This document shows positions 27,316-36,673 of a stretch of 38,584 bases of DNA, one piece after another. Numbering within the stretch: position 1 is the stretch's first letter; each line of letters opens with the position of its first letter. The notes beneath the pieces were generated by a model. It made no database searches, was not told the origin of the DNA, and saw only the letters and a list, made by a program, of their open reading frames with translations. A program made the translations under genes and the position numbers. Source of the DNA: Syntrophobacteraceae bacterium (GTDB lineage: Bacteria; Desulfobacterota; Syntrophobacteria; Syntrophobacterales; Syntrophobacteraceae); contig PXBG01000014.1 of assembly GCA_003566995.1 (NCBI GenBank), positions 1 to 38,584 of the forward strand, read 5' to 3'.

Positions 27316-27445
27316 ATTGCAGGGGACCTCCTTGTTATGGGAAAGGTTTTTGGCTATGTAATGGCAGACTCATTTGACGGATCGGGTTTTGCCGAAAATC
27401 CCACAATTTTTCAGATGTTTCTCAAGTGTTTCTATGGAGTGCATG

Positions 27446-27901
27446 ATGCTGCAGCGTGCGATTGAATGTTCAGGGCAAAGTCCAAATGCCGTGAGGAGAA
27501 GCCAGGCCGGTTTCACCCTCATCGAATTGCTCATCGTGATGATCATCCTTGGCCTGCTGGCCGCCCTCGTGGCCCCCAAAATGTTCCAGAAGGTGGGCAC
27601 ATCCAGGGTGAATGCGGCCAAGGCTCAGATTTCCATGATCGGAACGGCGCTGGACGCTTTCAGGCTCGACGTGGGCCGATACCCCACCACGCAGGAAGGG
27701 CTTGACGCCCTTCGAACGAACCCCAACATCGCCAACTGGGATGGCCCCTACCTTCCCAAGAGCGTGCCCCCGGACCCATGGGGGCGGCCCTACGTGTATG
27801 AAAGCCCCGGGCAACACGGCGACTACGATCTCTACTCCCTGGGAGCGGACGGACAACGGGGTGGAGATGGGGACAACCAGGAAGTGATGAGCTGGGAATG
27901 A
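27446..27901 (+). CDS. gspG: General secretion pathway major pseudopilin GspG
   Basis: A 151-residue type II secretion pseudopilin. A short basic leader (AVRRSQAG) precedes the prepilin peptidase site [11 protein letters not shown] and a hydrophobic helix; the helix Glu at mature position 5 is present. The C-terminal half is typical of Gsp[39 protein letters not shown] and the calcium-binding loop [15 protein letters not shown]. This makes GspG much more likely than a type IV pilin. ATG 27446 is preferred, with GGAG six bases before it; ATG 27443 and ATG 27434 are in frame. No other gsp gene is nearby, which is unusual because gspG normally lies within the gspCDEFGHIJK operon. It follows the radical SAM gene by 130 bases. 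Confidence 0.9.
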   Translation: MLQRAIECSGQSPNAVRRSQAGFTLIELLIVMIILGLLAALVAPKMFQKVGTSRVNAAKAQISMIGTALDAFRLDVGRYPTTQEGLDALRTNPNIANWDGPYLPKSVPPDPWGRPYVYESPGQHGDYDLYSLGADGQRGGDGDNQEVMSWE

Positions 27902-27935
27902 GCCGCCACCGCGCTGGAAAGAGAAAATTCTTTGC

Positions 27936-27965
27936 TTGACTCAAGGAAGCATAAATGGTTTTAAT
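27936..27965 (+). promoter_or_regulatory. Promoter of tRNA-Leu and probably tig-clpP
   Basis: TTGACT (27936-27941), 18-base spacer, TTTAAT (27960-27965, five of six to consensus). The tRNA begins 34 bases after the -10. No other promoter is seen in the 51 bases between the tRNA and tig. Confidence 0.65.
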
Positions 27966-27998
27966 AAAGTTTTTCAAAGAATTGGATTGCGTCCGCGT

Positions 27999-28085
27999 GC
28001 GAGAGTGGCGAAATTGGCAGACGCACTGGACTTAGGATCCAGCCCTGGTGACAGGATGGGGGTTCGAGTCCCCCCTCTCGCACCA
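27999..28085 (+). tRNA. tRNA-Leu (anticodon UAG)
   Basis: An 87-base class II tRNA. The acceptor stem GCGAGAG pairs with CTCTCGC, followed by A and an encoded CCA. The anticodon stem-loop is CTGGA-CTTAGGA-TCCAG, giving anticodon TAG (reads CUA and probably other CUN codons). There is a long variable arm (CCCTGGTGACAGGATGGG region) and the T arm GGGGGTTCGAGTCCCCC. It sits in front of tig with no terminator between them. Confidence 0.98.
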
Positions 28086-28136
28086 CATCACAAAAATTTC
28101 AATCGAACTCCATGGGGATCGTGTTCTGGGAGAAAG

Positions 28137-29468
28137 GTGAAAAACGTGGAATTGAATGTTTCCGTTGTCGACCTCAGCGCCAACCAAAAGAAAATTCAGG
28201 TAGAAATACCGGCGGAAAAGGTACGGAAAGAAGTTGAAGCACGCTACCGTGACCTCGCCAAAACGGTTCGCATCAAGGGTTTTCGCCCGGGAAAGGTGCC
28301 CAAGAGCATCATCAAGTCCTATTTCGGCAAAGACATCGAGCATGAAATTTCCTCCAAGTTCATTCAGGAGACATTTCCCGAAGCTCTTCGCGAAACGGAC
28401 CTGAAGCCCCTGGCGGAAGCCGATGTGAGCGAGAGTCACTTTGAAGACAACGGGCCTTTTTCTTACACGGCGGTGGTGGAAGTCTGCCCTCCCTTTCAGG
28501 TGGAAGGCTACCGGGGCATGGAGCTGAAAAAGACCGACCCAGAGATTCCCGGGGAACAGGTGGACGCGGAGCTGGAAAAGATCCGTGAACAGCATGCCCA
28601 GTTGCGCTCCCTGGATGAAGAGCGCCCCGCCAGGGAAGGTGACGTGCTGGTGGTGGACTTCACTCCCTATATCGATGGGGAACCCTTTGAAAAAGGGGCG
28701 GCCCAGGACTACCTTGCGGAAATCGGAAAGAACTCCATTCACCCCCAATTCGACGAAAACCTGGTGGGTCATGCTCCCGGGGAAACGGTCACCTTTGAAG
28801 TGGACTACCCCGAAGACGCCCCCACTCCCGAAATACAGGGAAAGACCGTTCAGTTCCAGGTGCACATCAAGGAACTGAAGGAAAAGGAACTGCCCGAGCT
28901 CAACGATGAACTGGCAAAGACCACCGGGCAGCATGACACCCTCGAGGGGCTCCGCCAATCCATCCGCGAGAAGCTTTTGAAACAGCGGGAAGACCAGGCC
29001 AAATCCGCTCTTCGCCAGCAGATCAACGAAGAGCTGCTCGCCAAAGTGGAACTGGAACTCCCTGAAAAGGCCCTGGACCGGGAAGTGGACCGGCTCATCG
29101 GAAATCTTCAGCACCAGTTCCAGAGCCAGGGCCTTCAGGTTGACGCTTCCCGGTTCGACACCCCGACCATTCGGGCCGAATACCGGCCCCAGGCAGCCCT
29201 CAACCTGAAGCAGAAACTCATCTTTCAGCAGATCGCCAGCCAGGAGAACCTGGAGCTTTCCGAGGAGGAAGTGGAAGAGATTTTCCAGCAGATCGCCATG
29301 TATGCCAGAATGGATCTGGAAAAGGTCAAGCGGGACTTTTCAGACAGCGTGCTCGTGCAGCAGTCCAAGGAAGCAAAACTCCAGGAAAAGGTTTTTCAGC
29401 TGATCGAGGAATCCGCTGTTTACAGTGCCCCTTCCCAAGAAAAAACACCTGAGCAGGAGGAACAATAG
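28137..29468 (+). CDS. tig: Trigger factor (ribosome-associated chaperone and prolyl isomerase)
   Basis: A 443-residue chaperone that binds ribosomal protein L23 at the exit tunnel. The ribosome-docking loop is seen as [20 protein letters not shown] (about residues 41-60), matching the FRxGxxP signature. A FKBP-type domain lies at about 155-245 ([19 protein letters not shown] ... [17 protein letters not shown]) and a helical C-terminal chaperone region follows. Length is normal. GTG 28137 is chosen, with GGAG four bases in front; GTG 28149 is an alternative closer to the usual N-terminus. Upstream extension of the frame would read through tRNA-Leu and is not real. The stop is followed by clpP after three bases. 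Confidence 0.96.
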   Translation: MKNVELNVSVVDLSANQKKIQVEIPAEKVRKEVEARYRDLAKTVRIKGFRPGKVPKSIIKSYFGKDIEHEISSKFIQETFPEALRETDLKPLAEADVSESHFEDNGPFSYTAVVEVCPPFQVEGYRGMELKKTDPEIPGEQVDAELEKIREQHAQLRSLDEERPAREGDVLVVDFTPYIDGEPFEKGAAQDYLAEIGKNSIHPQFDENLVGHAPGETVTFEVDYPEDAPTPEIQGKTVQFQVHIKELKEKELPELNDELAKTTGQHDTLEGLRQSIREKLLKQREDQAKSALRQQINEELLAKVELELPEKALDREVDRLIGNLQHQFQSQGLQVDASRFDTPTIRAEYRPQAALNLKQKLIFQQIASQENLELSEEEVEEIFQQIAMYARMDLEKVKRDFSDSVLVQQSKEAKLQEKVFQLIEESAVYSAPSQEKTPEQEEQ

Positions 29469-29471
29469 AGC

Positions 29472-30068
29472 ATGTCTGTCATCCCCATCGTCATCGAACA
29501 GAGCAGCCGGGGGGAGCGCGCCTTCGACATTTACTCCCGCCTTCTGAGGGATCGCATCGTTTTTCTGGGAACGACGGTCACGGACGACGTGGCCAACGTC
29601 ATCATCGCCCAAATGCTTTTCCTGGAATCGGAAGACCCGGACAAGGACATCCACTTCTACATCAACTCCCCCGGCGGACTGGTGACGGCGGGCCTGGCCA
29701 TCTACGACACCATGCAATACATCAAGCCCCAGGTCTCCACCCTGTGCATGGGCCAGGCGGCCAGCATGGCCGCGGTGCTCCTCGCCGCCGGCGACAAGGG
29801 CAAACGCTACGCCCTGCCTCACGCCCGCATCATGCTCCATCAGCCCATGGGGGGATTCCAGGGACAGGCCACCGACGTGGAAATCCAGGCCAGGGAGATC
29901 CTCAGGCTGAGAGAAGAACTGAACCGCATTCTCGTGAACCACACGGGCCGAAAACTGGAAGACATCCAGCGTGACACGGACCGGGATTTCTTCATGTCCG
30001 GAGAGGAGGCCAGGAATTACGGAATGGTGGATGAGGTCATCCAGAACCGCTCACAGGGAATCGTGTGA
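29472..30068 (+). CDS. clpP: ATP-dependent Clp protease proteolytic subunit
   Basis: A 198-residue serine protease subunit that forms the tetradecameric ClpP barrel and works with ClpX. The catalytic triad is Ser98 (GQAASMAA), His123 ([10 protein letters not shown]) and Asp172 (DTDRDFFM). N-terminal [20 protein letters not shown] and [19 protein letters not shown] are typical; no long propeptide is present. ATG 29472 has an AGGAGG site inside the end of tig. It is co-transcribed with tig. A hairpin terminator follows at 30119 and clpX comes only 665 bases later, although tig-clpP-clpX are commonly contiguous. Confidence 0.98.
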   Translation: MSVIPIVIEQSSRGERAFDIYSRLLRDRIVFLGTTVTDDVANVIIAQMLFLESEDPDKDIHFYINSPGGLVTAGLAIYDTMQYIKPQVSTLCMGQAASMAAVLLAAGDKGKRYALPHARIMLHQPMGGFQGQATDVEIQAREILRLREELNRILVNHTGRKLEDIQRDTDRDFFMSGEEARNYGMVDEVIQNRSQGIV

Positions 30069-30118
30069 CTCCTCATTGAGCGGCCCCCTTCCCTCCCCCT
30101 GCTCACATGCATGAATAC

Positions 30119-30153
30119 AAGAATCCGGAGGCATTCCCCCTCCGGATTCTTTC
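30119..30153 (+). terminator. Terminator after clpP
   Basis: AAGAATCCGGAGG (30119-30131) pairs perfectly with CCTCCGGATTCTT (30139-30151), loop of seven bases, followed by TTC. A strong 13-bp stem with a short T tail. Confidence 0.75.
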
Positions 30154-30562
30154 ATGCCCCCTGCTTTGCCCGTGAAGATTTTCCTGGCACCTTCGCCAAG
30201 GGAACGCCCCGGCGGCCTTTTGCCCCTCTTCCTTTTCCAGGAAAAATGGCCGGTTTCTTGCTTCAGCCCCAAAAACCTGTCGCACCTCTCAAATGCGGGA
30301 CAAGAATCTTCGAGCCTTCGTTCCCCTTGCTTTCAGTCCCCGCAAGCATTAACTCATGGCGGTGGTGCGAAGGGGACTTTTCCTTTCCACACCCACCCCC
30401 GAAGGCCATTGTCCATTGGGACGGAAGTGGCCTGAAGCACCTTGGGGAATGCCCCTTCGAACCTCGAATGTGATGGGCATCGGGATGCAACCTGTGGTAT
30501 TCTGGGAGCATCACTTGACTCGTGGGTTAAGTTCAGAGGAAAAGATTCGGAAGTCGGGGAAG

Positions 30563-30591
30563 TGGATATGCTTCAGCACCATGGTTATAAT
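30563..30591 (+). promoter_or_regulatory. Candidate promoter of clpX
   Basis: TGGATA (30563-30568), a 17-base spacer and a perfect TATAAT (30586-30591). The start site would be near 30598, giving a leader of about 135 bases. Confidence 0.6.
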
Positions 30592-30631
30592 GTATTTAAT
30601 GCAGCTGCCAGCCACCCCTCACGCCGGGCGC

Positions 30632-30659
30632 GCAAAGCCGGGAGGGCAAAGCCGGAAGG
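30632..30659 (+). repeat. 14-base tandem repeat in the clpX leader
   Basis: GCAAAGCCGGGAGG (30632-30645) is followed directly by GCAAAGCCGGAAGG (30646-30659), one mismatch. The purine-rich ends look like extra Shine-Dalgarno-like sequences, but no start codon with a useful frame follows them. Confidence 0.85.
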
Positions 30660-30733
30660 TCAGAGAATGATTCCCGGTCACGTCCCGGGATGGTTCGCCG
30701 GCGTGATGCAACATATGCTCAAGGAGGAATTGA

Positions 30734-31987
30734 ATGTCCAGAAAACGTGAAGATCGTAACGGAGAGCTGAGATGCTCCTTCTGCGGCAAAAGTCAGGACG
30801 AGGTGAAAAAGCTCATCGCGGGCCCCACCGTCTACATCTGTGACGAGTGCGTGGAGCTTTGCAACGACATCATCGCAGAAGAATATGAAAGGGAGGAGTC
30901 GGGGAAAAGCACCCAGATTCCCAAGCCTTCGGAAATCAATTCAGTGCTCGACCAGTACGTCATCGGCCAGGAGCGCGCCAAAAAGGTTCTTTCCGTCGCG
31001 GTGCACAATCACTACAAGCGCATCGAGATGAAAACCGACAAGAATGACGTAGAGCTTCAAAAGAGCAACATCATGATGATCGGGCCCACGGGGTCGGGGA
31101 AGACCCTTCTGGCTCAGACGCTGGCACGCATACTCAATGTCCCCTTCACCATCGCCGATGCCACCACTTTGACCGAGGCGGGCTACGTGGGGGAGGATGT
31201 GGAAAACATCCTGGTGAGTCTCATTCAGGCTGCCGACTACGACATTGAAAAAGCGAGCCGGGGCATCGTCTACATCGATGAAATCGACAAGATCGCCAAG
31301 AAGTCGGACAGCCCTTCCATCACCCGGGACGTGTCGGGGGAGGGAGTCCAGCAGGCGCTGCTGAAAATCCTCGAGGGCACCGTGGCCAATGTGCCTCCCA
31401 AAGGGGGCCGCAAGCACCCTCAGCAGGAATTCATCAAAATCGACACCACCAACATCCTTTTCATCTGTGGCGGAGCCTTCAATCACCTGGACAACATCAT
31501 TCAGTCCCGCGTTGGCGTGAAAGGACTGGGGTTTGGCGCCGAAATTCACAGCAAGGAACAAAAATCGGTGGGAGAAATCCTGATGCGCGTGCAGCCGGAA
31601 GACCTCATCAAGTTCGGGCTCATTCCCGAATTTGTGGGCAGGATTCCCGTGGTGGCCACGCTCAAGGAACTGTCGGAAGATGAGCTTGTCAAGATTTTGA
31701 CTGAACCCAAAAATTCTCTGGTCAAGCAGTACAAGAAACTGTTCGAACTGGAAGACGTGAGGCTTCGTTTCACCGATGGCGTGCTCAAAGCCATCGCCAA
31801 GGAAGCCATCAGCCGAAAATCTGGAGCCCGTGGCCTCAGGTCCATCATGGAAAACATCATGCTGGACATCATGTATGACCTGCCCTCCCATCCGGAGATT
31901 CAGGAGTGCATCATCAACGAGGATGTGCTTTTGAACCAGGCCACTCCCCTCCTTCTGTACAGGGGGCAAAACCAGGAATCAGCCTGA
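30734..31987 (+). CDS. clpX: ATP-dependent Clp protease ATP-binding subunit ClpX
   Basis: A 417-residue AAA+ unfoldase that feeds substrates to ClpP. The N-terminal zinc-binding domain has four cysteines (CSFC ... CDECVELC). Walker A is [15 protein letters not shown], Walker [14 protein letters not shown], the pore-1 loop [11 protein letters not shown], the ClpP-contact loop region around GLGFGAEI, and sensor 2 [14 protein letters not shown]. Length is standard. ATG 30734 has a full AAGGAGG site seven bases upstream. It has its own promoter and is followed, after a 225-base spacer with a strong terminator, by lon. Confidence 0.99.
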   Translation: MSRKREDRNGELRCSFCGKSQDEVKKLIAGPTVYICDECVELCNDIIAEEYEREESGKSTQIPKPSEINSVLDQYVIGQERAKKVLSVAVHNHYKRIEMKTDKNDVELQKSNIMMIGPTGSGKTLLAQTLARILNVPFTIADATTLTEAGYVGEDVENILVSLIQAADYDIEKASRGIVYIDEIDKIAKKSDSPSITRDVSGEGVQQALLKILEGTVANVPPKGGRKHPQQEFIKIDTTNILFICGGAFNHLDNIIQSRVGVKGLGFGAEIHSKEQKSVGEILMRVQPEDLIKFGLIPEFVGRIPVVATLKELSEDELVKILTEPKNSLVKQYKKLFELEDVRLRFTDGVLKAIAKEAISRKSGARGLRSIMENIMLDIMYDLPSHPEIQECIINEDVLLNQATPLLLYRGQNQESA

Positions 31988-32021
31988 TGGAAGCACGTCA
32001 GGGCCCGTGAAGGTTGGAACC

Positions 32022-32050
32022 AGGAGAGGATTTGCTTCTCTCCTCTTTCT
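32022..32050 (+). terminator. Weak hairpin terminator after clpX
   Basis: AGGAGAG (32022-32028) pairs with CTCTCCT (32038-32044), followed by CTTTCT. Seven base pairs and a pyrimidine tail, so only a modest terminator. Confidence 0.4.
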
Positions 32051-32113
32051 CCGGGCCAGAAAGTGCCGCTTTCCGCCAGGTCACTTCCGGGCCAATGAAA
32101 ATGCATGCAAGGA

Positions 32114-32166
32114 CCCCCTTTCCCGTCAATGTTCTGCCCAAAGACCATCGGGTGAGGGGTTTTTTT
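32114..32166 (+). terminator. Intrinsic terminator just upstream of lon
   Basis: CCCC (32115-32118) pairs with GGGG (32156-32159) and CCCG (32122-32125) with CGGG (32149-32152), with a three-base internal loop and a 23-base apical part, followed by seven T residues (32160-32166). It ends 46 bases before the lon start codon. Either it closes the clpX unit, or it acts as an attenuator in the lon leader. Confidence 0.7.
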
Positions 32167-32212
32167 ATATGCCGGACACTTTATGGACCTCACACGAAGA
32201 GGGTTACAGCTT

Positions 32213-34660
32213 ATGTTCAAGTTAACGAGAAATCGCGACGACCAGCCAAGTTCAGCGGCAGGAATGTCTCTGCCCCTGCTGCCCCTGAGAGATATCGTGG
32301 TCTTCCCTTCCATGGTGGTGCCCCTGTTTGTGGGCCGTGACAAATCTGTCACCGCTCTGGAGAAGGCCATGAGCACGGACAAGAAGATTTTCCTGTCCGC
32401 CCAGACCAAGGCCAAGACCGACGAGCCCGCCGAATCGGACATTTACCGGGTGGGCACCGTCGCCAACATCCTTCAGATTCTCAAGCTTCCCGACGGCACC
32501 GTGAAAGTGCTGGTGGAAGGAGAGTTTCGGGGACGCATTCAACACTTCCTTCCCAACGCCGAATATTTCCAGGTTCAACTGGAAGTGCTGAAAGACGAAG
32601 GGAAGGACAATGCCGAAACGGAAGCCCTGCGCCGCAACCTGCGCACCGCTTTCGAGCAGTATTCCAAGCACAACAAGAAGATCACCCAGGAGATCCTCGA
32701 ATCCACGGCCGCCATCGACGATGCCGCCAAGCTCACGGACACCATCGCCGCCTACATGCCCTTCAAGATCGACGTGAAGCAGAAACTCCTGGAAACCCTC
32801 GATCTTTCCGAGCGGCTGGAAAAACTTTTCGGGCAAATCCGCTCGGAAATCGAGATCATCAAAACAGAGGAGCGCATCAAGGGCCGCGTCAAGAAGCAGA
32901 TGGAAAAGACGCAGCGCGAATACTACCTCAATGAGCAGATGCGGGCCATTCAGAAGGAAATGGGGGACAAGGACGACCACAAGTCGGAGCTGGATGAGCT
33001 TGAAAAGCGCATCAAGCGCAAGAAACTGAGCAAGGAAGCGGCGAGCAAGGTGCGCGCCGAGTTCAAGAAGCTGAAATTCATGTCCCCCATGAGCGCCGAA
33101 GCCACGGTGGTGCGCAATTACATCGACTGGATCCTGTCCCTGCCCTGGTTTGACAAGACCAAGGACAAGATCGACATCGAAGCGGCGACGGCCATCCTGG
33201 ATGAGGACCACTACGCCCTGGAAAAGCCCAAGCAGCGCATCCTGGAATACCTGGCGGTGCAGGCTCTGGTGAAAAAAATCAAGGGGCCCATTCTTTGCTT
33301 CGTGGGACCGCCGGGTGTGGGCAAAACGTCCCTGGCGCGCTCCATCGCCCGTTCCATGAACCGCAACTTCATACGCCTTTCTCTGGGAGGCGTGCGCGAT
33401 GAAGCGGAAATTCGCGGCCATCGCAGGACCTACATTGGCGCCATGCCGGGAAAAGTCATTCAGAGCCTGAAAAAGGCCAAGAGCCGGAACCCCGTGTTCT
33501 GCCTGGACGAAATCGACAAGCTCAGCAGCGATTTTCGTGGCGACCCCGCTTCCGCTCTCCTGGAGGTGCTCGATCCCGAACAGAACTTCGCCTTCAACGA
33601 TCACTATCTCGACCTGGACTACGATCTTTCGGAGATCTTTTTCATCACCACGGCCAACAACCTTCACTCCATTCCCGCGCCTCTGAGGGACCGCATGGAG
33701 ATCATTCAGATCGCCGGTTACACGGAGTGGGACAAAATGAACATCGCGACCAACTTCCTCGTGGAGAAGCAGTGCAAGGCCAACGGGGTCGATCGGAAGA
33801 ACGTTCACTTTTCCGGGGAGATGCTCCTCTACATCATTCGCCACTACACCAAGGAGGCGGGTGTGCGGAACCTGGAGCGGGAAATCGCTTCCGTATGCCG
33901 CAAAGTGGCCAAGGAAGTGGTGCGAAACGGCCCTGAAACGGTCGTTGAACTGACCGAAGACCTCATTCAGGAATACCTGGGCGTTCCCAAGTTCCAGTAC
34001 GGAAGGGCCGAAGAAAAAGACGAGATCGGACTGGCCATGGGATTGGCCTGGACAGATTTCGGCGGCGACATTCTGGGCATAGAAACCGTGATCATGCCCG
34101 GCAAGGGGAAAATCACCATCACGGGCAAGCTCGGGGAGGTCATGCAGGAGTCGGCGCAGGCTGCCCTGAGCTATGTGCGGTCCCGCGCCCAGCGGTTGGG
34201 ACTGGACACGGACTTTTACAAAAAGGTGGACATCCACGTGCACGTTCCCGAAGGGGCCATTCCCAAAGACGGTCCTTCGGCGGGCATCACCATGGCCACT
34301 TCCATGGTGTCCGCCCTCACGCGAATTCCCGTGCGCAAGGACCTGGCCATGACGGGGGAAATCACCCTGCGCGGAAGAGTGCTGCCCATCGGGGGCCTCA
34401 AGGAAAAAATCCTTGCGGCTCACAGGTCTTTGCTGAAGGGGGTTCTCATTCCCAAGGAAAACGCCAAGGACCTGAAGGATATTCCCGCGACCATCCTGGA
34501 AGAGGTCCAGGTGGAACTGGTGGATCACGCCGACGATGTGTTGCGGAAAGCATTGGTCCTGGAGGAAGGCCAGGACCTCTTCAAGGAAGTGGAGGACGCT
34601 TCCGGGGGGGTCATGTTCGACGCCAAAAAAAGCGGGCCCGACGAAATCCACGCCCATTGA
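32213..34660 (+). CDS. lon: ATP-dependent protease Lon (LonA)
   Basis: An 815-residue cytosolic AAA+ serine protease that degrades misfolded and regulatory proteins. The N-terminal LAN domain begins [20 protein letters not shown], followed by a coiled region (about 190-320). Walker A is [15 protein letters not shown], Walker [14 protein letters not shown], and the proteolytic Ser lies in [15 protein letters not shown] with the catalytic Lys in [12 protein letters not shown]. The length fits LonA. ATG 32213 is preferred, with GAGG about nine bases upstream; an in-frame ATG at 32183 lacks a site. The gene stands behind a terminator at 32114-32166 with hardly room for a promoter between, so expression may depend on readthrough or anti-termination. 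Confidence 0.98.
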   Translation: MFKLTRNRDDQPSSAAGMSLPLLPLRDIVVFPSMVVPLFVGRDKSVTALEKAMSTDKKIFLSAQTKAKTDEPAESDIYRVGTVANILQILKLPDGTVKVLVEGEFRGRIQHFLPNAEYFQVQLEVLKDEGKDNAETEALRRNLRTAFEQYSKHNKKITQEILESTAAIDDAAKLTDTIAAYMPFKIDVKQKLLETLDLSERLEKLFGQIRSEIEIIKTEERIKGRVKKQMEKTQREYYLNEQMRAIQKEMGDKDDHKSELDELEKRIKRKKLSKEAASKVRAEFKKLKFMSPMSAEATVVRNYIDWILSLPWFDKTKDKIDIEAATAILDEDHYALEKPKQRILEYLAVQALVKKIKGPILCFVGPPGVGKTSLARSIARSMNRNFIRLSLGGVRDEAEIRGHRRTYIGAMPGKVIQSLKKAKSRNPVFCLDEIDKLSSDFRGDPASALLEVLDPEQNFAFNDHYLDLDYDLSEIFFITTANNLHSIPAPLRDRMEIIQIAGYTEWDKMNIATNFLVEKQCKANGVDRKNVHFSGEMLLYIIRHYTKEAGVRNLEREIASVCRKVAKEVVRNGPETVVELTEDLIQEYLGVPKFQYGRAEEKDEIGLAMGLAWTDFGGDILGIETVIMPGKGKITITGKLGEVMQESAQAALSYVRSRAQRLGLDTDFYKKVDIHVHVPEGAIPKDGPSAGITMATSMVSALTRIPVRKDLAMTGEITLRGRVLPIGGLKEKILAAHRSLLKGVLIPKENAKDLKDIPATILEEVQVELVDHADDVLRKALVLEEGQDLFKEVEDASGGVMFDAKKSGPDEIHAH

Positions 34661-34681
34661 TGAAAAAGGGTTAAAAAGCCC

Positions 34682-34710
34682 TTGACTTTGGAAACGTCAT
34701 GAGGCATATA
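34682..34710 (+). promoter_or_regulatory. Promoter of the tRNA-Val/tRNA-Asp pair
   Basis: TTGACT (34682-34687), 17-base spacer, CATATA (34705-34710); TATAGT with a 19-base spacer overlaps it. It begins about 20 bases after the lon stop and the first tRNA starts about 50 bases further on. Confidence 0.6.
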
Positions 34711-34760
34711 GTCAGAACCGTTCGGGATGAGACAGAGATCCAGCTCCGGAAGGTCATGGA

Positions 34761-34836
34761 GGGCGAATAGCTCAGCTGGGAGAGCATCGGCCTTACAAGC
34801 CGGGGGTCACAGGTTCGATCCCTGTTTCGCCCACCA
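34761..34836 (+). tRNA. tRNA-Val (anticodon UAC)
   Basis: A 76-base tRNA. Acceptor GGGCGAA pairs with TTCGCCC, then A and an encoded CCA. Anticodon loop CTTACAA gives TAC. D arm GCTCAGCTGGGAGAGC and T arm ACAGGTTCGATCCCTGT are regular. Confidence 0.99.
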
Positions 34837-34848
34837 GGAAAAATTAAA

Positions 34849-34925
<77 letters not shown>

Positions 34926-34964
34926 GCAAAAACACCCTGTACGTCAAGGGTTGCGGTTACAGCG

Positions 34965-34991
34965 AAAGCCAAGGTCAAAAGCCTTGGCTTT
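34965..34991 (+). terminator. Hairpin after the tRNA pair
   Basis: AAAGCCAAGG (34965-34974) pairs perfectly with CCTTGGCTTT (34982-34991), loop of seven bases, followed by a mixed CTGCCGTTTT. A likely terminator with a weak T tail. Confidence 0.6.
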
Positions 34992-35335
34992 CTGCCGTTT
35001 TGGGGCTGATGAGCGCTTCATGGCCAAGCGGTGTGACCCTGTGGCAAATGGCGAGCAGAAATGAGCGGAAGGTCTCTCGCGAAGGCCCAGAGGACGCAGA
35101 CCCTGTGAAAACTTCCCTTAAATCAACGGCGTTGCCCTTCCTGGGCCCACCTTTTTCCAAACCACCGGCGCCAGCTCCCGCACGGGGCACACTCATTGCT
35201 TCTCACTTCCTCCACACTCATCACCCATAGGCTTTCTCACAGAGATGCATGTAAGGGAACCGGCAGAAGCCCCCCTCTGCGGCCTCCGCGCCTCTGCGAG
35301 AGCAAACCCTTATTTCCTTGCAAAGAGCCAAAACA
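34992..35335. other. Intergenic region before the beta-CASP gene
   Basis: About 340 bases with no credible gene, no integrase remnant and no repeat of the tRNA 3' end. I could not place a convincing promoter for the following gene here. Confidence 0.4.
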
Positions 35336-36673
35336 ATGACACCAAATCCTTCATCACCTCCCACCGCCCTTCCCCCGGAAGTCATTCACCTGGGAGGAAA
35401 GGACACGGTCACCGGGTCCTGCCACCTGCTGCGCATCAGCGGTCTTCACATCCTCGTGGACTGCGGGCTTGTACAGGGAAGCGACACGGCCGCCCCCATG
35501 GAATCCTGGCCCGTGAAGCCTTCCCGGGTGGACTTTGTCATCCTCACCCACGCCCACATCGACCACATGGGAAGGATTCCCGAACTGGTGCGGCGGGGCT
35601 TCCGGGGGGAAATCCTCTGCTCCCACCCCACCAGGCTCCTGATGCAGCCCATGCTGCGGGACGCCCTCAGCTTTTCGGACCTGGAACGCAACGAGGCGGA
35701 AAGACTCCTTTCAACCATCGACGACCTTTCCTGGGGCTTTGAATACAACGAGTCTTTTCATCTCAAAAAAGGCGCCCGGTTCCGGCTGGGCCGCGCCGGG
35801 CACATTCTGGGTTCATCCTTTGTGAAGATCGAGGACGGTTCGGGCTGGTCCGTTATCTTTTCCGGAGACCTGGGAGCCCGGGACACCCCTATCCTCCCCG
35901 ATCCGGACAAGGCCGACGGCTGCGACCTCCTGGTGCTGGAATCCACTTATGGAGATCGCCTGCACGAAGATCGCCGGGAGCGGACGAAGCGCCTCGGGGA
36001 AGTGCTCGAACGCTGCCTCTCCGACGGAGGCAAAGTGTTCATTCCCGCCTTTTCCCTGGGAAGAACCCAGGAACTGCTCTACGAACTGGACCGCCTCTCC
36101 CTCGACCGCAAGCTTGGCATTGGAACACGCATTCCCGTATGCATCGATTCCCCTCTGGGGATTGAAGTGACAGGAATCTATTCCCAATGCCGGGAATTCT
36201 GGGACCGGGAAGCGAAGGAAATCCTGCACCGTGGCGACGATCCCCTCAACTTCGAGGAACTCTATGCGGTGGTTCGGTTCCGGGACCACCTGGAACTGCT
36301 CCACATGGATGGGCCCGTGGTGATCATCGCCGGAAGCGGCATGTGCACGGGAGGCAGGATCGTCAATCATCTTAAAGCTGGCCTGGAGGATGCGAGAAAC
36401 GACATCCTCTTTGTGGGCTACCAGGCAGCGGGCACTCCCGGACGTGACCTGGTGCGTTACGGACGCCGGCCGGGCGGCTACGTGGAACTGGAAGGGGAGC
36501 GGTTCCCCATCAAGGCCAGGGTGCACGTACTGGAAGGCTATTCGGCCCATGCGGACCAGGCAGGCCTTGTGGAGTGGGCCAGAAGCATGGACGGGAACCC
36601 GGAAATCCGCCTGGTCCACGGAGAAAAACGGGCCCGGGAAGGATTGCGCCGCGCCCTGAGCGCAAATGGTTGA
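35336..36673 (+). CDS. Metallo-beta-lactamase/beta-CASP family RNase-like protein
   Basis: A 445-residue protein of the beta-CASP group (CPSF73/RNase J-like). The zinc motif is LTHAHIDHMGR (His72, His74, Asp76, His77), followed by the downstream His of RAGHILGSSF and the Asp of IFSGDLG. The beta-CASP motifs A (IDSPLG region), B (the second-domain AGSGMCTGGRI) and C (YSAHADQAGLVEWA) are present, the pattern of the YSH1/CPSF-like class that processes RNA ends. Function as a ribonuclease is inferred from the family. ATG 35336 is used; a TTG six codons upstream is possible, and neither has a strong ribosome binding site. The last bases overlap a small ORF. Confidence 0.9.
   Translation: MTPNPSSPPTALPPEVIHLGGKDTVTGSCHLLRISGLHILVDCGLVQGSDTAAPMESWPVKPSRVDFVILTHAHIDHMGRIPELVRRGFRGEILCSHPTRLLMQPMLRDALSFSDLERNEAERLLSTIDDLSWGFEYNESFHLKKGARFRLGRAGHILGSSFVKIEDGSGWSVIFSGDLGARDTPILPDPDKADGCDLLVLESTYGDRLHEDRRERTKRLGEVLERCLSDGGKVFIPAFSLGRTQELLYELDRLSLDRKLGIGTRIPVCIDSPLGIEVTGIYSQCREFWDREAKEILHRGDDPLNFEELYAVVRFRDHLELLHMDGPVVIIAGSGMCTGGRIVNHLKAGLEDARNDILFVGYQAAGTPGRDLVRYGRRPGGYVELEGERFPIKARVHVLEGYSAHADQAGLVEWARSMDGNPEIRLVHGEKRAREGLRRALSANG

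Larger units (their letters stand above)
30154..30733. other. Non-coding spacer between clpP and clpX
   Basis: About 580 bases after the clpP terminator. Frames here show no domain, no ribosome binding site and no coding-like base use, so I call no gene. From 30563 it carries the clpX promoter, from 30620 a foldable leader (an outer stem 30620-30627 with 30698-30705, an inner hairpin 30672-30677 with 30685-30690) and a 14-base tandem repeat. Confidence 0.6.

Noticed and set aside
30111-30473. Small genes in the clpP-clpX spacer
   Set aside because: Open frames exist but start inside the clpP terminator, lack ribosome binding sites and show no protein-like composition.
32252-34657. An 801-codon open frame on the minus strand across almost the whole of lon
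   Set aside because: It mirrors the lon codons; GC-rich third positions and few TTA/CTA/TCA codons in lon remove stops from this antisense frame. The translation has no domain pattern and no ribosome binding site.
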